The position numbers and the translations under genes are program-made. From positions 1,364,001-1,428,000 of the forward strand of contig NZ_HG992749.1 in the NCBI RefSeq assembly GCF_905175385.1: 64,000 bases of DNA, written 5' to 3'. This stretch comes from Vibrio sp. B1FLJ16 (GTDB lineage Bacteria; Pseudomonadota; Gammaproteobacteria; Enterobacterales; Vibrionaceae). The first letter of the stretch is position 1. Each line of letters starts with the position of its first letter. Below are positions 17,306-25,471 of the stretch, piece after piece. Under the pieces are notes generated by a model. The model was given only the letters and a program-made list of their open reading frames with translations, searched no databases and was not told the DNA's origin.

Positions 17306-17710
17306 ATGGATTCAAAGCAAGTCGTGCTTAGCTTCTGGGATGCAATGAAGTCAAATGACTTCACTCAAGCGAGCCAATTCCTGAGTGAAGGTTTTGAAGG
17401 ATACTGGCCACAATCCGGCGAGCTAATTTTAGGCCGAGAAAATTTCGCGGCCATTAATTCGTACTATCCAGCTCATGGTGTCTGGCAATTTGAAATTCAC
17501 TCTGTCGTGTGTGAAGGGGACTCCGTGGTGACCGATGTATCAGTAACGGATGGTGCACAAAGTGCCAGAGCGATAACGTTTCACACAGTTAAAAATGGGT
17601 TGATTGTTAAACAAAAAGAATTCTGGCCAGACGAAATGGCAGCACAAGATTGGCGAGCGAAAAGGGTGAAAATTGTGCCAGTTGAATCACAAACCGAGCT
17701 GAGTGTTTAG
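17306..17710 (+). CDS. NTF2/SnoaL-like fold protein
   Basis: About 134 residues opening MDSKQVVLSFWDAMKSNDFT, followed by FLSEGFEGYWPQSGELILGR, the usual start of a SnoaL-like (nuclear transport factor 2 fold) protein, with the beta-sheet core VVCEGDSVVTDVSVTDGA afterwards. These small proteins bind hydrophobic ligands or act as isomerases, hydratases or unknown; no specific function can be given. Three possible starts (GTG 17300, ATG 17303, ATG 17306) crowd behind GGAG; I use the last, which gives the best spacing. Confidence 0.75.
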   Translation: MDSKQVVLSFWDAMKSNDFTQASQFLSEGFEGYWPQSGELILGRENFAAINSYYPAHGVWQFEIHSVVCEGDSVVTDVSVTDGAQSARAITFHTVKNGLIVKQKEFWPDEMAAQDWRAKRVKIVPVESQTELSV

Positions 17711-17737
17711 TTAGTTATCTCGTCAGGGGGGAAGGTT

Positions 17738-18310
17738 ATGATTTTAGAAACAAGCAGGTTGATCCTGCGTCAGTGGAAAAGTGAAGATTTCCAGCCTTAC
17801 GCTGAACTGTGTGCAGATCCACATGTGATGAGATACCTCCTTTCAACACTTTCCAGCCAAGAGAGTGAAGAGCAAGCCACTAAAGCTCAAAACCTTATTG
17901 CTAAGAACGGCTGGGGTTTTTGGGCGGTCGAACTAAAATCAACAGCTCAGTTCATAGGGTTTGTTGGTTTACATCAGCAGGATGAAGACAGTGGCTTTCC
18001 GAATGCGCCATTTATTGAGATTGGTTGGCGGTTGTTGTCTGAGTTTTGGGGGCAGGGCTATGCACCTGAAGCAGCGGAAAAAGCATTAGAGTTTGCTTTT
18101 GAAGAGCTCGACGTTCCGACCGTCTATGCATTTACCACCTTACAAAATGTACCTTCACAGCGCGTCATGCAGAAAATAGGTATGGTTGATACTAAGCAAA
18201 ACTTCAATCACCCGAAGGTTGAGAAAGGGCATCCCTTAGAAAGGCATTGCTTATACAAAATCACTAAAGAAACCTGGCGTGAAATCCCAAGGTCTACAAC
18301 TCGTTGTTAA
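17738..18310 (+). CDS. GNAT family N-acetyltransferase (RimJ/RimL-like)
   Basis: A 190-residue acetyltransferase opening ILETSRLILRQWKSEDFQPY, typical of RimJ/RimL-type GNATs, with the acetyl-CoA loop in LLSEFWGQGYAPEAAEKALE (about residues 97-116) and the C-terminal ENVPSQRVMQKIGM-like segment (NVPSQRVMQKIGMVD). Substrate may be a protein N-terminus or a small amine. A strong GGGGGAAGG precedes the ATG. Its stop is followed by a terminator shared with the sugar-transport operon. Confidence 0.85.
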   Translation: MILETSRLILRQWKSEDFQPYAELCADPHVMRYLLSTLSSQESEEQATKAQNLIAKNGWGFWAVELKSTAQFIGFVGLHQQDEDSGFPNAPFIEIGWRLLSEFWGQGYAPEAAEKALEFAFEELDVPTVYAFTTLQNVPSQRVMQKIGMVDTKQNFNHPKVEKGHPLERHCLYKITKETWREIPRSTTRC

Positions 18311-18320
18311 ATCAGGTAAC

Positions 18321-18344
18321 CCAGCCTTCCCATTGGAAGGCTGG
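18321..18344. terminator. Bidirectional terminator between GNAT and ABC permease genes
   Basis: CCAGCCTTCC pairs with GGAAGGCTGG around a four-base centre, between two convergent stops. Confidence 0.85.
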
Positions 18345-18367
18345 CAATATTTCCGCTTTTGAATTTG

Positions 18368-19390
18368 TTATTTTCTACTCACCAGATGGTTAGAGGCAGC
18401 AGCAGCCAAAAGTGCCGCGCCAATTACCAAGGTTTGGTAGTACGCAGGAACCAGCGTCAGCATACCGACTGTAAGAGTCATAATGATCAGGGCACCAATG
18501 AATGATCGCAGTACTTTTCCTTCCCCGCCGCTGAATGCTGTGCCACCAATCAGTACCACAAGAATAGCGGTTAGCTCCATACCATCTCCAGAGAGAGGAT
18601 CACCAAGGGACATAAAGCTAGAGCGTGCGATTCCAGCCAGTGCAGCTGTTGCTCCAACAATCGCATACAGAGCAAATACCACTAAACCCGTTTTAATTCC
18701 CGATAGTTTAGCTGCGGTAGGGTTACCACCCGTTGCGGCCGCGTACTTACCCAACAAAGAACGGTTTTGCAGGATGATGAGTAATGCCGTGACACCAACC
18801 GCGACCCAAAACGCCATTGGTAAGCCAAGCAGTACAGCATCGCGCCCATAGTCATTAAACCAGGCTGGCATTTTCATATCGCCCATAGATTTGATTGCAG
18901 ATACGCCATCTTGTACTAGAAGCAGGGCAACGCCTTTATAAAGGCTCAACGTAATCAAGGTAGCAATAACGGGAGTGATGTTAAATTTGACCACCAGAAG
19001 TCCGTTTATTGCACCTAACAGCACGCCGCAAAACACGGTAATCGAAAATGCAGCCCAGAACGGCACACCATTGATCGCAAGCATGGCATAAATCACGGCG
19101 GTTAACCCCATGGTGCTACCGACGGAAAGATCGATGTACCCAGACACCATGAGTAACGTGAACGCCCCGGCTAAAACAAGCAAAGGAGCGGAAACGCGCA
19201 GGATATTGATGATATTTTTCTTGTAAAGAAAGTTACCGCGTTCAAAAAGCGCATACTGATCTAAGTTAACGCTGCTCAGGAACACGACGATAGCTGCAAG
19301 CACAAAGTAGATGTAATAGTTACGAATAAACTCTGCGGCTTGGTTACCGAATGTTGGTGATGAGTTGAGTGATTTAGTAGTTTCAGACAT
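18368..19390 (-). CDS. Ribose-type ABC transporter permease (second subunit)
   Basis: A 340-residue polytopic inner-membrane protein of the RbsC/BPD_transp_2 family (usual 320-345). The hallmark cytoplasmic loop reads AAATGGNPTAAKLSGIKTGL (about residues 219-238), and GGTAFSGGEGKVLRSFIGAL lies near the C-terminus. It is last in a minus-strand operon of binding protein, ATPase, permease and permease, and forms the channel with the preceding permease. It is intact, unlike its partner. It imports an unidentified sugar or polyol. Confidence 0.9.
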   Translation of the reverse strand: MSETTKSLNSSPTFGNQAAEFIRNYYIYFVLAAIVVFLSSVNLDQYALFERGNFLYKKNIINILRVSAPLLVLAGAFTLLMVSGYIDLSVGSTMGLTAVIYAMLAINGVPFWAAFSITVFCGVLLGAINGLLVVKFNITPVIATLITLSLYKGVALLLVQDGVSAIKSMGDMKMPAWFNDYGRDAVLLGLPMAFWVAVGVTALLIILQNRSLLGKYAAATGGNPTAAKLSGIKTGLVVFALYAIVGATAALAGIARSSFMSLGDPLSGDGMELTAILVVLIGGTAFSGGEGKVLRSFIGALIIMTLTVGMLTLVPAYYQTLVIGAALLAAAASNHLVSRK

Positions 19391-19404
19391 AACTTACACC
19401 TTGA

Positions 19405-20434
19405 TTATTTACTTCGTAAGGACAGAGCCCAAGTTTGGGCGGTAATTGCCAAGAACACAGCTACGGCTCTGAGAATGAATTGCCAATCCGGAGAGAGCGT
19501 TAAACCGGTTGCGGCAGATGTCACAACAGCAAGAATAATCGCACCGAAGAACATCCCGATTACAGAGCCGAATCCTCCGGCAATGGCAATACCACCAAGT
19601 AGTGCGATGACTAACGCATCAAACTCCATCAGAAGACCACGATTAGAGAAACCAGACTTGAATTCTGAAGAGAGAAGAATGCCGACTATTCCCGCCACTA
19701 ACGCGCTAAACAAATAGAGATAGGTAACGTGTTTGGCGTTATCAATACCAGATAGCTTAGCTGCCTCTGGGTTAGCTCCAATCCAATAAGTGATGCGCCC
19801 AAACACGGTCTTACGTTCAATAAAGATGGCGATAAAGAAAAGGATCAGCATGAATAAGACCGGGAACTGCATTGAAGTGCCAAATACTTTCAGGTTACCT
19901 AAGATGCCAAACTCAGCAGGCAGGTTCGTGTTTCTCTGTGAGCCTTCAGTGATAACCTGAGCAATACCGCGCGCGACCATCATAGTGCCGAGGGTGACTA
20001 TGATTGACGGAATACGAAACTTAACGACGAAAAGCGCATTCAACCCACCTATCGCAAGCGCACCTAATAAAGCACCTGAAACGGCTAGCCAATATGGTAA
20101 CCCGAGTCCACTCGAAAGGGAGCTTGCTCCTGTTGCTGCTTGAGCAAACCACACGGATAAAACCCCTGATAAGGCAACAATACCGCCGACAGAGAGATCA
20201 AAATTGCCTGAGATAAGAAGGAATGAAACCCCGATGCCTAATGAGATGACGGCCCAGTTATTGGTCACCAGGTTCATCATGTTCTGAACCTGAAAAAAGT
20301 TCGGCACGAATACAGAGGCAACCAAAAAAAAGCCCGATGGCAACGATGGCAACCAGTGATGTGATGTACATTTGATCACTCAGGCGTCGGTATTCGACAG
20401 GTGAGTTATTTGGTTTGACTGACGTGTTCATCAT
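19405..20434 (-). pseudogene. Ribose-type ABC transporter permease (first subunit), frameshifted at an A8/T8 tract
   Basis: The natural start is the ATG at 20434, overlapping the ATPase stop by four bases. It reads MMNTSVKPNNSPVEYRRL and on to VAIVAIGLF. At the eight-base run 20324-20331 the frame is lost; with seven bases it continues as LVASVFVPNFFQVQNMMN into a full permease of about 342 residues, the same size as its partner. The conserved GANPEAAKLSGIDNA loop is intact downstream. A shorter frame beginning with GTG at 20379 covers the rest but has a nonsense N-terminus (MIKCTSHHWLPSL), so I do not accept it. As sequenced the importer would lack one permease. Confidence 0.85.
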
Positions 20435-21939
20435 ACTACTTCCTCTAGACCACCCGTAGCGGCGTTCAAAATAAAGTTGGTATCAACATCCGGCCCGTTG
20501 TTAATTTCCGATACCAGAGAGCCGTCATAAAGTAAGAAAATACGGTCACAGACTCCCAGTATCTCCTCTAATTCGGTGGAGAAAACCGCGACAGAGTTAC
20601 CTTCGTTAGCCAAGTCTTTTACGAGGTCATAGATCTCTTTTTTCGCGCCAACATCGACACCGCGAGTCGGTTCATCCAGCAGCAGAAGCTTAGCTTGAGA
20701 GAATAAACACTTAGCAATGACGATTTTTTGCTGGTTACCGCCAGACAGTTTTTCTGTGTGCTTTTCTATTGAACTGGTCGCAATCGAGAGCTTTTCCACG
20801 TAGTCAATAGCAGCGTTGAGTTCATCTTTCTCTCTGAAAACGCCAAAATCAGACATTCTGGGCAGGTTCATTACCGGAATGTTTTCCCGGATAGTCAGGC
20901 TGGTAAATAAGCCTTGAGTTCTACGTTCTTCAGGCACTAAAGCGATACCTGCAGCGATGGCTTCGCGTGGAGACTTTCCGACGTCTTTTCCGTTGAGCCG
21001 GATAGTGCCTGATGCTTTATCGGCCCCGAAGATAGCGCGGGCAATTTCTGTTTTTCCTGCGCCAACCAGGCCATAGAAACCCACGATTTCGCCTTTCTTA
21101 ATATCGAAGGAGACGTTTTTAAGTCGATGGTTAGTCAAGCGTTGAACCGACAAAAAGACCTCGTCTGTGATTGCATCGCGAGGAGAGTAATCATGCTTGA
21201 TGCTGCGGCCAATCATCATGTTGATAAGCTCAGCGCGGCCATCGATCTCTGCCATTGGTTTGGTCGCGATGTGTTTACCATCGCGCATTACGGTAACGCG
21301 ATCACCTAACGAAAGGATCTCATCCAGTTTATGAGAGATATAAATCACGGTAACGTTTTGATCTTGTAAGCGTCGAATTACCGTAAATAGTCGTTCGACT
21401 TCTCGCTCTGATAGCGCAGCGGTTGGCTCATCCATTATGATGACATTCGCACCGGAAGAGGCTGCTCTGGCTATTTCGACAATCTGTTTTTGCGCTACAC
21501 CCAGTGTCGATACTCTGGCGTGAGGATTGATAGAAGGCTCAATAGTAGCAAGTGTTTTCATTGCTCTCTCTTCTAAATCGGAACCCACTAAAAAGCCGAA
21601 CCAGCTCTTCTCCATGCCCAAGGTTAAGTTTTCAAGAACAGTCAGTTCATCGACGACGTGCAGTTCCTGAAAAAGGGTAGCGATACCCGACTCACGTGCA
21701 GACTGGGTGCCATTTGGCGTGTATACCTTGCCATTAACTTTCATCGTCCCTTGCGTCGGTTGGATAGCGCCGGTAATCATTTTCACTAGTGTTGATTTTC
21801 CCGCCCCATTTTCGCCAATCAAACAATGGACAGTACCGGACTCGATTGCAAAGCTGACGTCATTAACAGCCCTTACGCCCGGGTAATCTTTGATAAGCCC
21901 CTCAATCGAAAGGACGGGTGTTGTATTCTGACTATTCAA
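20431..21939 (-). CDS. Ribose-type ABC transporter ATP-binding protein (two ATPase domains)
   Basis: A 502-residue tandem ATPase of the RbsA/MglA/LsrA type, energising sugar import from the cytoplasmic face. The first domain has Walker A GENGAGKSTLVKM (about residues 43-55), the signature STLGVAQKQIVEIARA and Walker B VIIMDEPTAALSEREVE. The second has a degenerate Walker A (GLVGAGKTEIARAIFG), signature LSGGNQQKIVIAKCL and LLLLDEPTRGVDVGAKKEIY. It overlaps the next permease by four bases (ATGA), so the two are coupled. The operon reads away from the SorC-type regulator. Confidence 0.95.
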   Translation of the reverse strand: MNSQNTTPVLSIEGLIKDYPGVRAVNDVSFAIESGTVHCLIGENGAGKSTLVKMITGAIQPTQGTMKVNGKVYTPNGTQSARESGIATLFQELHVVDELTVLENLTLGMEKSWFGFLVGSDLEERAMKTLATIEPSINPHARVSTLGVAQKQIVEIARAASSGANVIIMDEPTAALSEREVERLFTVIRRLQDQNVTVIYISHKLDEILSLGDRVTVMRDGKHIATKPMAEIDGRAELINMMIGRSIKHDYSPRDAITDEVFLSVQRLTNHRLKNVSFDIKKGEIVGFYGLVGAGKTEIARAIFGADKASGTIRLNGKDVGKSPREAIAAGIALVPEERRTQGLFTSLTIRENIPVMNLPRMSDFGVFREKDELNAAIDYVEKLSIATSSIEKHTEKLSGGNQQKIVIAKCLFSQAKLLLLDEPTRGVDVGAKKEIYDLVKDLANEGNSVAVFSTELEEILGVCDRIFLLYDGSLVSEINNGPDVDTNFILNAATGGLEEVV

Positions 21940-22022
21940 GATGATCTCTCCTAATCACTGAGATTTTGAATATGTTTCTTAGGAGGAGAGGTCAGCGGTG
22001 GCTTTGCTGACCTCACATAGGG

Positions 22023-23048
22023 TTAGTTGCTGAACTGATTTTTTAGCCATTGCTCTGCGTCAGGCTTAGGCATTGACCAGTAAGAAATCGTGTATGCGTC
22101 GTAGAAGAACTCTTGTGCTTCATCGCTTCTTGGTGCAACTTTCTTATTGATTACATCCATAACCAAATCGATGCGTCCACGAGCGGTTTCGATTGGCGGC
22201 AGACCCATTGACACTTTCAGGCTTGATTCAGGATCGTAAATCTGACCAAATTCCACTGAGTCGAAGTCCACGCTGGCAACAATCTCAGTGACTGGTTTGC
22301 CGTTTTTGAACTTACCGCGACCTAGTTGGTTCAGACCAGCCATAGTGCCAACAGTCAGGTTTGAAGCTTCTGAGTATATTAGGTTCACCTCAGGTTGCTG
22401 AGTAAGAAGGTCTACGATGATCTGTTTCGCGGCTTCTTGACCACCACTGGCATCCAGAGCGCCCAAGTTTTTTGCATTTGGCGCGACAGAAAGAACGCCT
22501 TGAGCAAATGGGTTAGTACGGCCAGAGGTAACTTCAGTGTGGTTTGGCCAGCCTAGTTGCACCATCACAATAGGTTTATTCGGGTTTGCTGCCATCCACT
22601 CTTTAGCCATCTGTGCACCCATGTCGAACGATACGGTTGCTTCATCACTTCGGGCCGTTGGGATACCAGTGTCGGTAATAGGGCTAAAGAATGAGGTCAT
22701 CGCGATGTTTTCTTCCAGCGCTTCCATTACACCCGGCGTTGCCGCTTCTCCATCCCAAATATGCAGAGATGCGCCGTCAAATGCGCCCGCCGCTACCTGG
22801 TCAACGTTTTGAGTCATGACCGCTGAGTCAGCTTTGCCATCAAAAATGACCACCTCTGCACCATACTTCTCTTTTGCATAACGTTTCGCCTCTGTCGCTT
22901 GTGACTGATGGAAAACGTTTGACAAGTCTGAAACGAAAAACGCAATTCTTTCATTAGCTTGTACTGTGGCAGCGAGGCTTGAAGCGACAATAATACTCGT
23001 AGCAATAAGTCCTTTGTTAAACAGATTCTTTAAAGTCACTGACTTCAT
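22023..23048 (-). CDS. Periplasmic sugar-binding protein (ABC importer)
   Basis: A 341-residue type I periplasmic binding protein of the ribose/LacI-like fold, with a signal peptide (KNLFNKGLIATSIIVASSLA, cleavage near TVQA-NE). The mature part opens RIAFFVSDLSNVFHQSQATE, typical for sugar binders. The start at 23048 is chosen because GGAGAA lies just before it; an ATG four codons upstream overlaps that ribosome-binding site. It is first in the importer operon and divergent from the SorC regulator. Ligand unknown. Confidence 0.92.
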   Translation of the reverse strand: MKSVTLKNLFNKGLIATSIIVASSLAATVQANERIAFFVSDLSNVFHQSQATEAKRYAKEKYGAEVVIFDGKADSAVMTQNVDQVAAGAFDGASLHIWDGEAATPGVMEALEENIAMTSFFSPITDTGIPTARSDEATVSFDMGAQMAKEWMAANPNKPIVMVQLGWPNHTEVTSGRTNPFAQGVLSVAPNAKNLGALDASGGQEAAKQIIVDLLTQQPEVNLIYSEASNLTVGTMAGLNQLGRGKFKNGKPVTEIVASVDFDSVEFGQIYDPESSLKVSMGLPPIETARGRIDLVMDVINKKVAPRSDEAQEFFYDAYTISYWSMPKPDAEQWLKNQFSN

Positions 23049-23170
23049 AATATTCTCCATTTTCTATTTGGCATTTACTCGTCGTCTTTGAAGCAACAGC
23101 TGCTTTTCTTCCGTTAATTAACGTTCTTATATAGCTGACAAAAGCAGTACAACACGTCCTTCTCATTGGA

Positions 23171-23206
23171 GTGAATTATCTTTCACAACGATGAAATATA
23201 TTTCAC
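23171..23206. promoter_or_regulatory. Tandem GTGAA-N6-TTCAC palindromes
   Basis: GTGAATTATCTTTCAC (23171-23186) and ATGAAATATATTTCAC (23191-23206) are two 16-bp palindromes whose starts are 20 bp apart, two helical turns. A third copy is at 23372. They are not CRP sites, because the GTGA/TCAC halves are eight bases apart rather than six. They lie upstream of the binding-protein operon and are probably operators of the local SorC-type regulator or a second factor. Confidence 0.65.
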
Positions 23207-23251
23207 GTGTTAAAAATTAGTGAACAAAATGTAACTGGTCAATGGTATACC

Positions 23252-23326
23252 GATACGATTTGTATCACTTTGGTCTTTAATTGTGATCGTGCGCACCATA
23301 ATGATTAAATTGATACGTTTGGTATC
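23252..23326. promoter_or_regulatory. Two GATAC-N5-GTATC palindromes
   Basis: GATACGATTTGTATC (23252-23266) and GATACGTTTGGTATC (23312-23326) are perfect-armed palindromes exactly 60 bp apart, in the middle of the divergent promoter region. A third copy lies just upstream of the iron alcohol dehydrogenase gene (29651). They are strong candidates for operators of a cluster regulator. Confidence 0.7.
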
Positions 23327-23371
23327 ATTTTTACTTGTAAAGGTGTTTTTTTGTGCTTAATTTTTACTCAG

Positions 23372-23387
23372 GTGAAATAAATTTCAC
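23372..23387. promoter_or_regulatory. Third GTGAA-N6-TTCAC palindrome, upstream of the SorC regulator
   Basis: GTGAAATAAATTTCAC has seven-base perfect arms and starts 60 bp after the second GATAC site. A further half-like copy (GTGAAATGAAATAATT) lies at 23447-23462 close to the regulator start. It suggests autoregulation. Confidence 0.65.
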
Positions 23388-23474
23388 ACATCAATAACAT
23401 TTAGTGTCGATTGAGATTCATGTGTTTGAGCCAATAAAAAGGGCTCGTGAAATGAAATAATTGAAGGTAGATTT

Positions 23475-24434
23475 ATGACGATGAGCGAGCGTGACGACAT
23501 ATTGAGACAAACCGCCAAGATCCTGACCTTACGTTATATGGAGAATCGCAGTCAGTCGGATATTGCTAAACAGCTTGGGTTGTCTACGGCGAAAGTGAAT
23601 CGCGTTATCAGGCAAGCTCACGATGATGGCTTGGTTGAGATAACACTGAAGCTGCCTCAAGAGAGAATGCACAATCTCGAACAACACCTTATCAAATTGT
23701 TCGGTTTAAAGACTGCGGTCATTCAGCCCAGCCTGAGTAAAGATGACTCGGTGATAACGCAGCAAGTCGCACTAGCCGCTGGAGAGCTTTTAATCGAAAC
23801 CGTCAAACCAGACAGCATTATCTGTATTAGCGGTGGTAAAACCATGGCTCAGATTGTAGAGCAAGTTAAACCAATGAGCTTCCCCAAAGTACGTGTCGTG
23901 CCTGCGACTGGGGGTATCCAGGGGCACCACTATACAGACGTAAATTATCTAGCTTCGAAACTGGCAGAGAAACTCGGAGGAACAAGTACTCAACTACACG
24001 CTCCGTTATTTGTCGATACGGATGAACAACGCACTCTGTTAATGGAGATGCGCAGTGTTAAAGAGGTGCTTGATCTGGCGAGAAATGCGGATATCGCGCT
24101 GGTAGGTATAGGTTCAGTGGCGAATGAAAGCGACAGTTATTACGACTTGCGGACGCTTAGTGGTCATCAGACGGAAGCGTTGATGAGTACGCAATGCCAG
24201 GGGGAGATCCTTGCTCATCTTTACGACGACTACGGCAGAACGTGTGCAGATCATTTAAACCGCAAGCTAATTGGATTGAATCTAAAAGAACTTGGCAACG
24301 TTGAACACAGTATTGGCGTTGCCGCAACTCACTCAAAAGTGTCCGCGATGCTGGCAGCGCTGCGAGGTGGACTAATTAATGGCTTAGTCTCTGATGAAGA
24401 CACAGTGGCAAGTGTTTTGGAACAAGCAGAATAG
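23475..24434 (+). CDS. SorC/DeoR-type sugar-sensing transcriptional regulator
   Basis: A 319-residue regulator of the SorC family (LsrR, EryD and B. subtilis DeoR are members). The N-terminal helix-turn-helix is YMENRSQSDIAKQLGLSTAK then VNRVIRQAHDDGLVEI (about residues 19-54). The rest is the sugar-phosphate-binding domain with VRVVPATGGIQGHHYTDVNY (about 139-158) and IALVGIGSV. It heads the catabolic genes on the plus strand, faces the importer operon, and sits among repeated palindromes, so it is the obvious local repressor. The effector is probably a phosphorylated intermediate made by the FGGY kinase. Confidence 0.9.
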   Translation: MTMSERDDILRQTAKILTLRYMENRSQSDIAKQLGLSTAKVNRVIRQAHDDGLVEITLKLPQERMHNLEQHLIKLFGLKTAVIQPSLSKDDSVITQQVALAAGELLIETVKPDSIICISGGKTMAQIVEQVKPMSFPKVRVVPATGGIQGHHYTDVNYLASKLAEKLGGTSTQLHAPLFVDTDEQRTLLMEMRSVKEVLDLARNADIALVGIGSVANESDSYYDLRTLSGHQTEALMSTQCQGEILAHLYDDYGRTCADHLNRKLIGLNLKELGNVEHSIGVAATHSKVSAMLAALRGGLINGLVSDEDTVASVLEQAE

Positions 24435-24443
24435 GGAACAATT

Positions 24444-25430
24444 ATGCAAACAAGAGAAATTGGTAACTCAGGTATTCAGGCGTCGGTTATCGGGTTAGGA
24501 ACATGGGCAATGGGTGGTTGGATGTGGGGTGGCACAGATGAAAGAGCCTCCATTGAAGCGATTCATGCGTCACTGGATAGTGGTGTTTCTCTTATTGATA
24601 CCGCCCCAGCGTATGGCTTGGGTGTCTCAGAAGAGATTGTAGGTAAAGCGATAAAAGGTAAGCGAGACAAAGTGGTACTCGCAACCAAATGTGGATTAGT
24701 TTGGCATACCAATAAAGGTAATCACTTTTTCGATGAAAATGGGAAACCGGTACATCGTTACTTGGGCGCAGACGCGATTGAATACGAAGTTGAGCAGAGT
24801 TTAAAACGTCTGCAAACCGACTATATCGATTTGTACATCACGCACTGGCAAGATCCAACTACCCCGATTAGTGAAACCATGCAAGCACTGGAATCGTTAA
24901 AACAGGCCGGGAAAATCCGGGCAATAGGCATCAGTAATGCGAGCAAAGAGGAACTGGCACAGTATCAGGCTGTAGGGACGGTCGATGCGGTACAGGAAAA
25001 ATACAACTTGATTGAGCGTCAATTGGAGCAAACTTTGCTGCCAGCGACGATAGCATCAAATGTATCGTGTTTGAGTTATTCATCGTTGGCGATGGGCTTG
25101 TTAAGCGGAAGAGTGAGCCCAGAGCGTATCTTCACTGGCGACGACCAGCGAATTACTGACCCTATGTTTACGGTTAAAAATCGCCAATGGGTTCAGAAGT
25201 TCTGCCAGTCTATTGCGCCGATTGCACAGCAAAAAGGCATAACGGTTGCTCAGCTAGTCATCGCCGCGACCTTACAACAGCCGGGAATTACCTATGCGCT
25301 TTGCGGAGCACGCAATAGTGAACAAGCGATTGAAAACGCTGCGGCAGGTAATGTTCAGTTATCACAAGAAGATGTCGCTTTCATTGACGCTAAGTCTCGT
25401 GAGTTTTTTGGCCAATTAGAGTTGGCATAA
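24444..25430 (+). CDS. Aldo/keto reductase
   Basis: A 328-residue NAD(P)H-dependent oxidoreductase with the (beta/alpha)8 AKR fold. The catalytic tetrad region is visible: DTAPAYGLGVSEEIVGKAIK (Asp, Tyr), VVLATKCGLVWH (Lys) and YITHWQDP (His). The N-terminus MQTREIGNSGIQASVIGLGTW is typical of the YajO/Tas/IolS branch. It starts nine bases after the regulator stop behind AGGGAA, so it is in the same transcript. In the cluster it probably reduces or oxidises the sugar or the aldehyde released by the aldolase. Confidence 0.9.
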   Translation: MQTREIGNSGIQASVIGLGTWAMGGWMWGGTDERASIEAIHASLDSGVSLIDTAPAYGLGVSEEIVGKAIKGKRDKVVLATKCGLVWHTNKGNHFFDENGKPVHRYLGADAIEYEVEQSLKRLQTDYIDLYITHWQDPTTPISETMQALESLKQAGKIRAIGISNASKEELAQYQAVGTVDAVQEKYNLIERQLEQTLLPATIASNVSCLSYSSLAMGLLSGRVSPERIFTGDDQRITDPMFTVKNRQWVQKFCQSIAPIAQQKGITVAQLVIAATLQQPGITYALCGARNSEQAIENAAAGNVQLSQEDVAFIDAKSREFFGQLELA

Positions 25431-25471
25431 ACCGTAAGATTAAGAAGGCGTTAACTGGCTGGCAGGGAGCA

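Noticed and set aside
11278..18310. Integron cassette array, suggested by many small unrelated genes on mixed strands
   Set aside because: No attC-like recombination sites and no integrase; genes have their own promoters and terminators and are not all on one strand.
19405..20379. Permease gene starting with GTG at 20379
   Set aside because: Its first ~17 residues are a frame-shifted reading; the in-frame, ATPase-coupled start at 20434 with one base removed gives a normal permease.
23171..23387. CRP sites in the sugar-island divergent promoter
   Set aside because: The GTGA/TCAC halves are eight bases apart, not six, in all three copies, so a different regulator is more likely.
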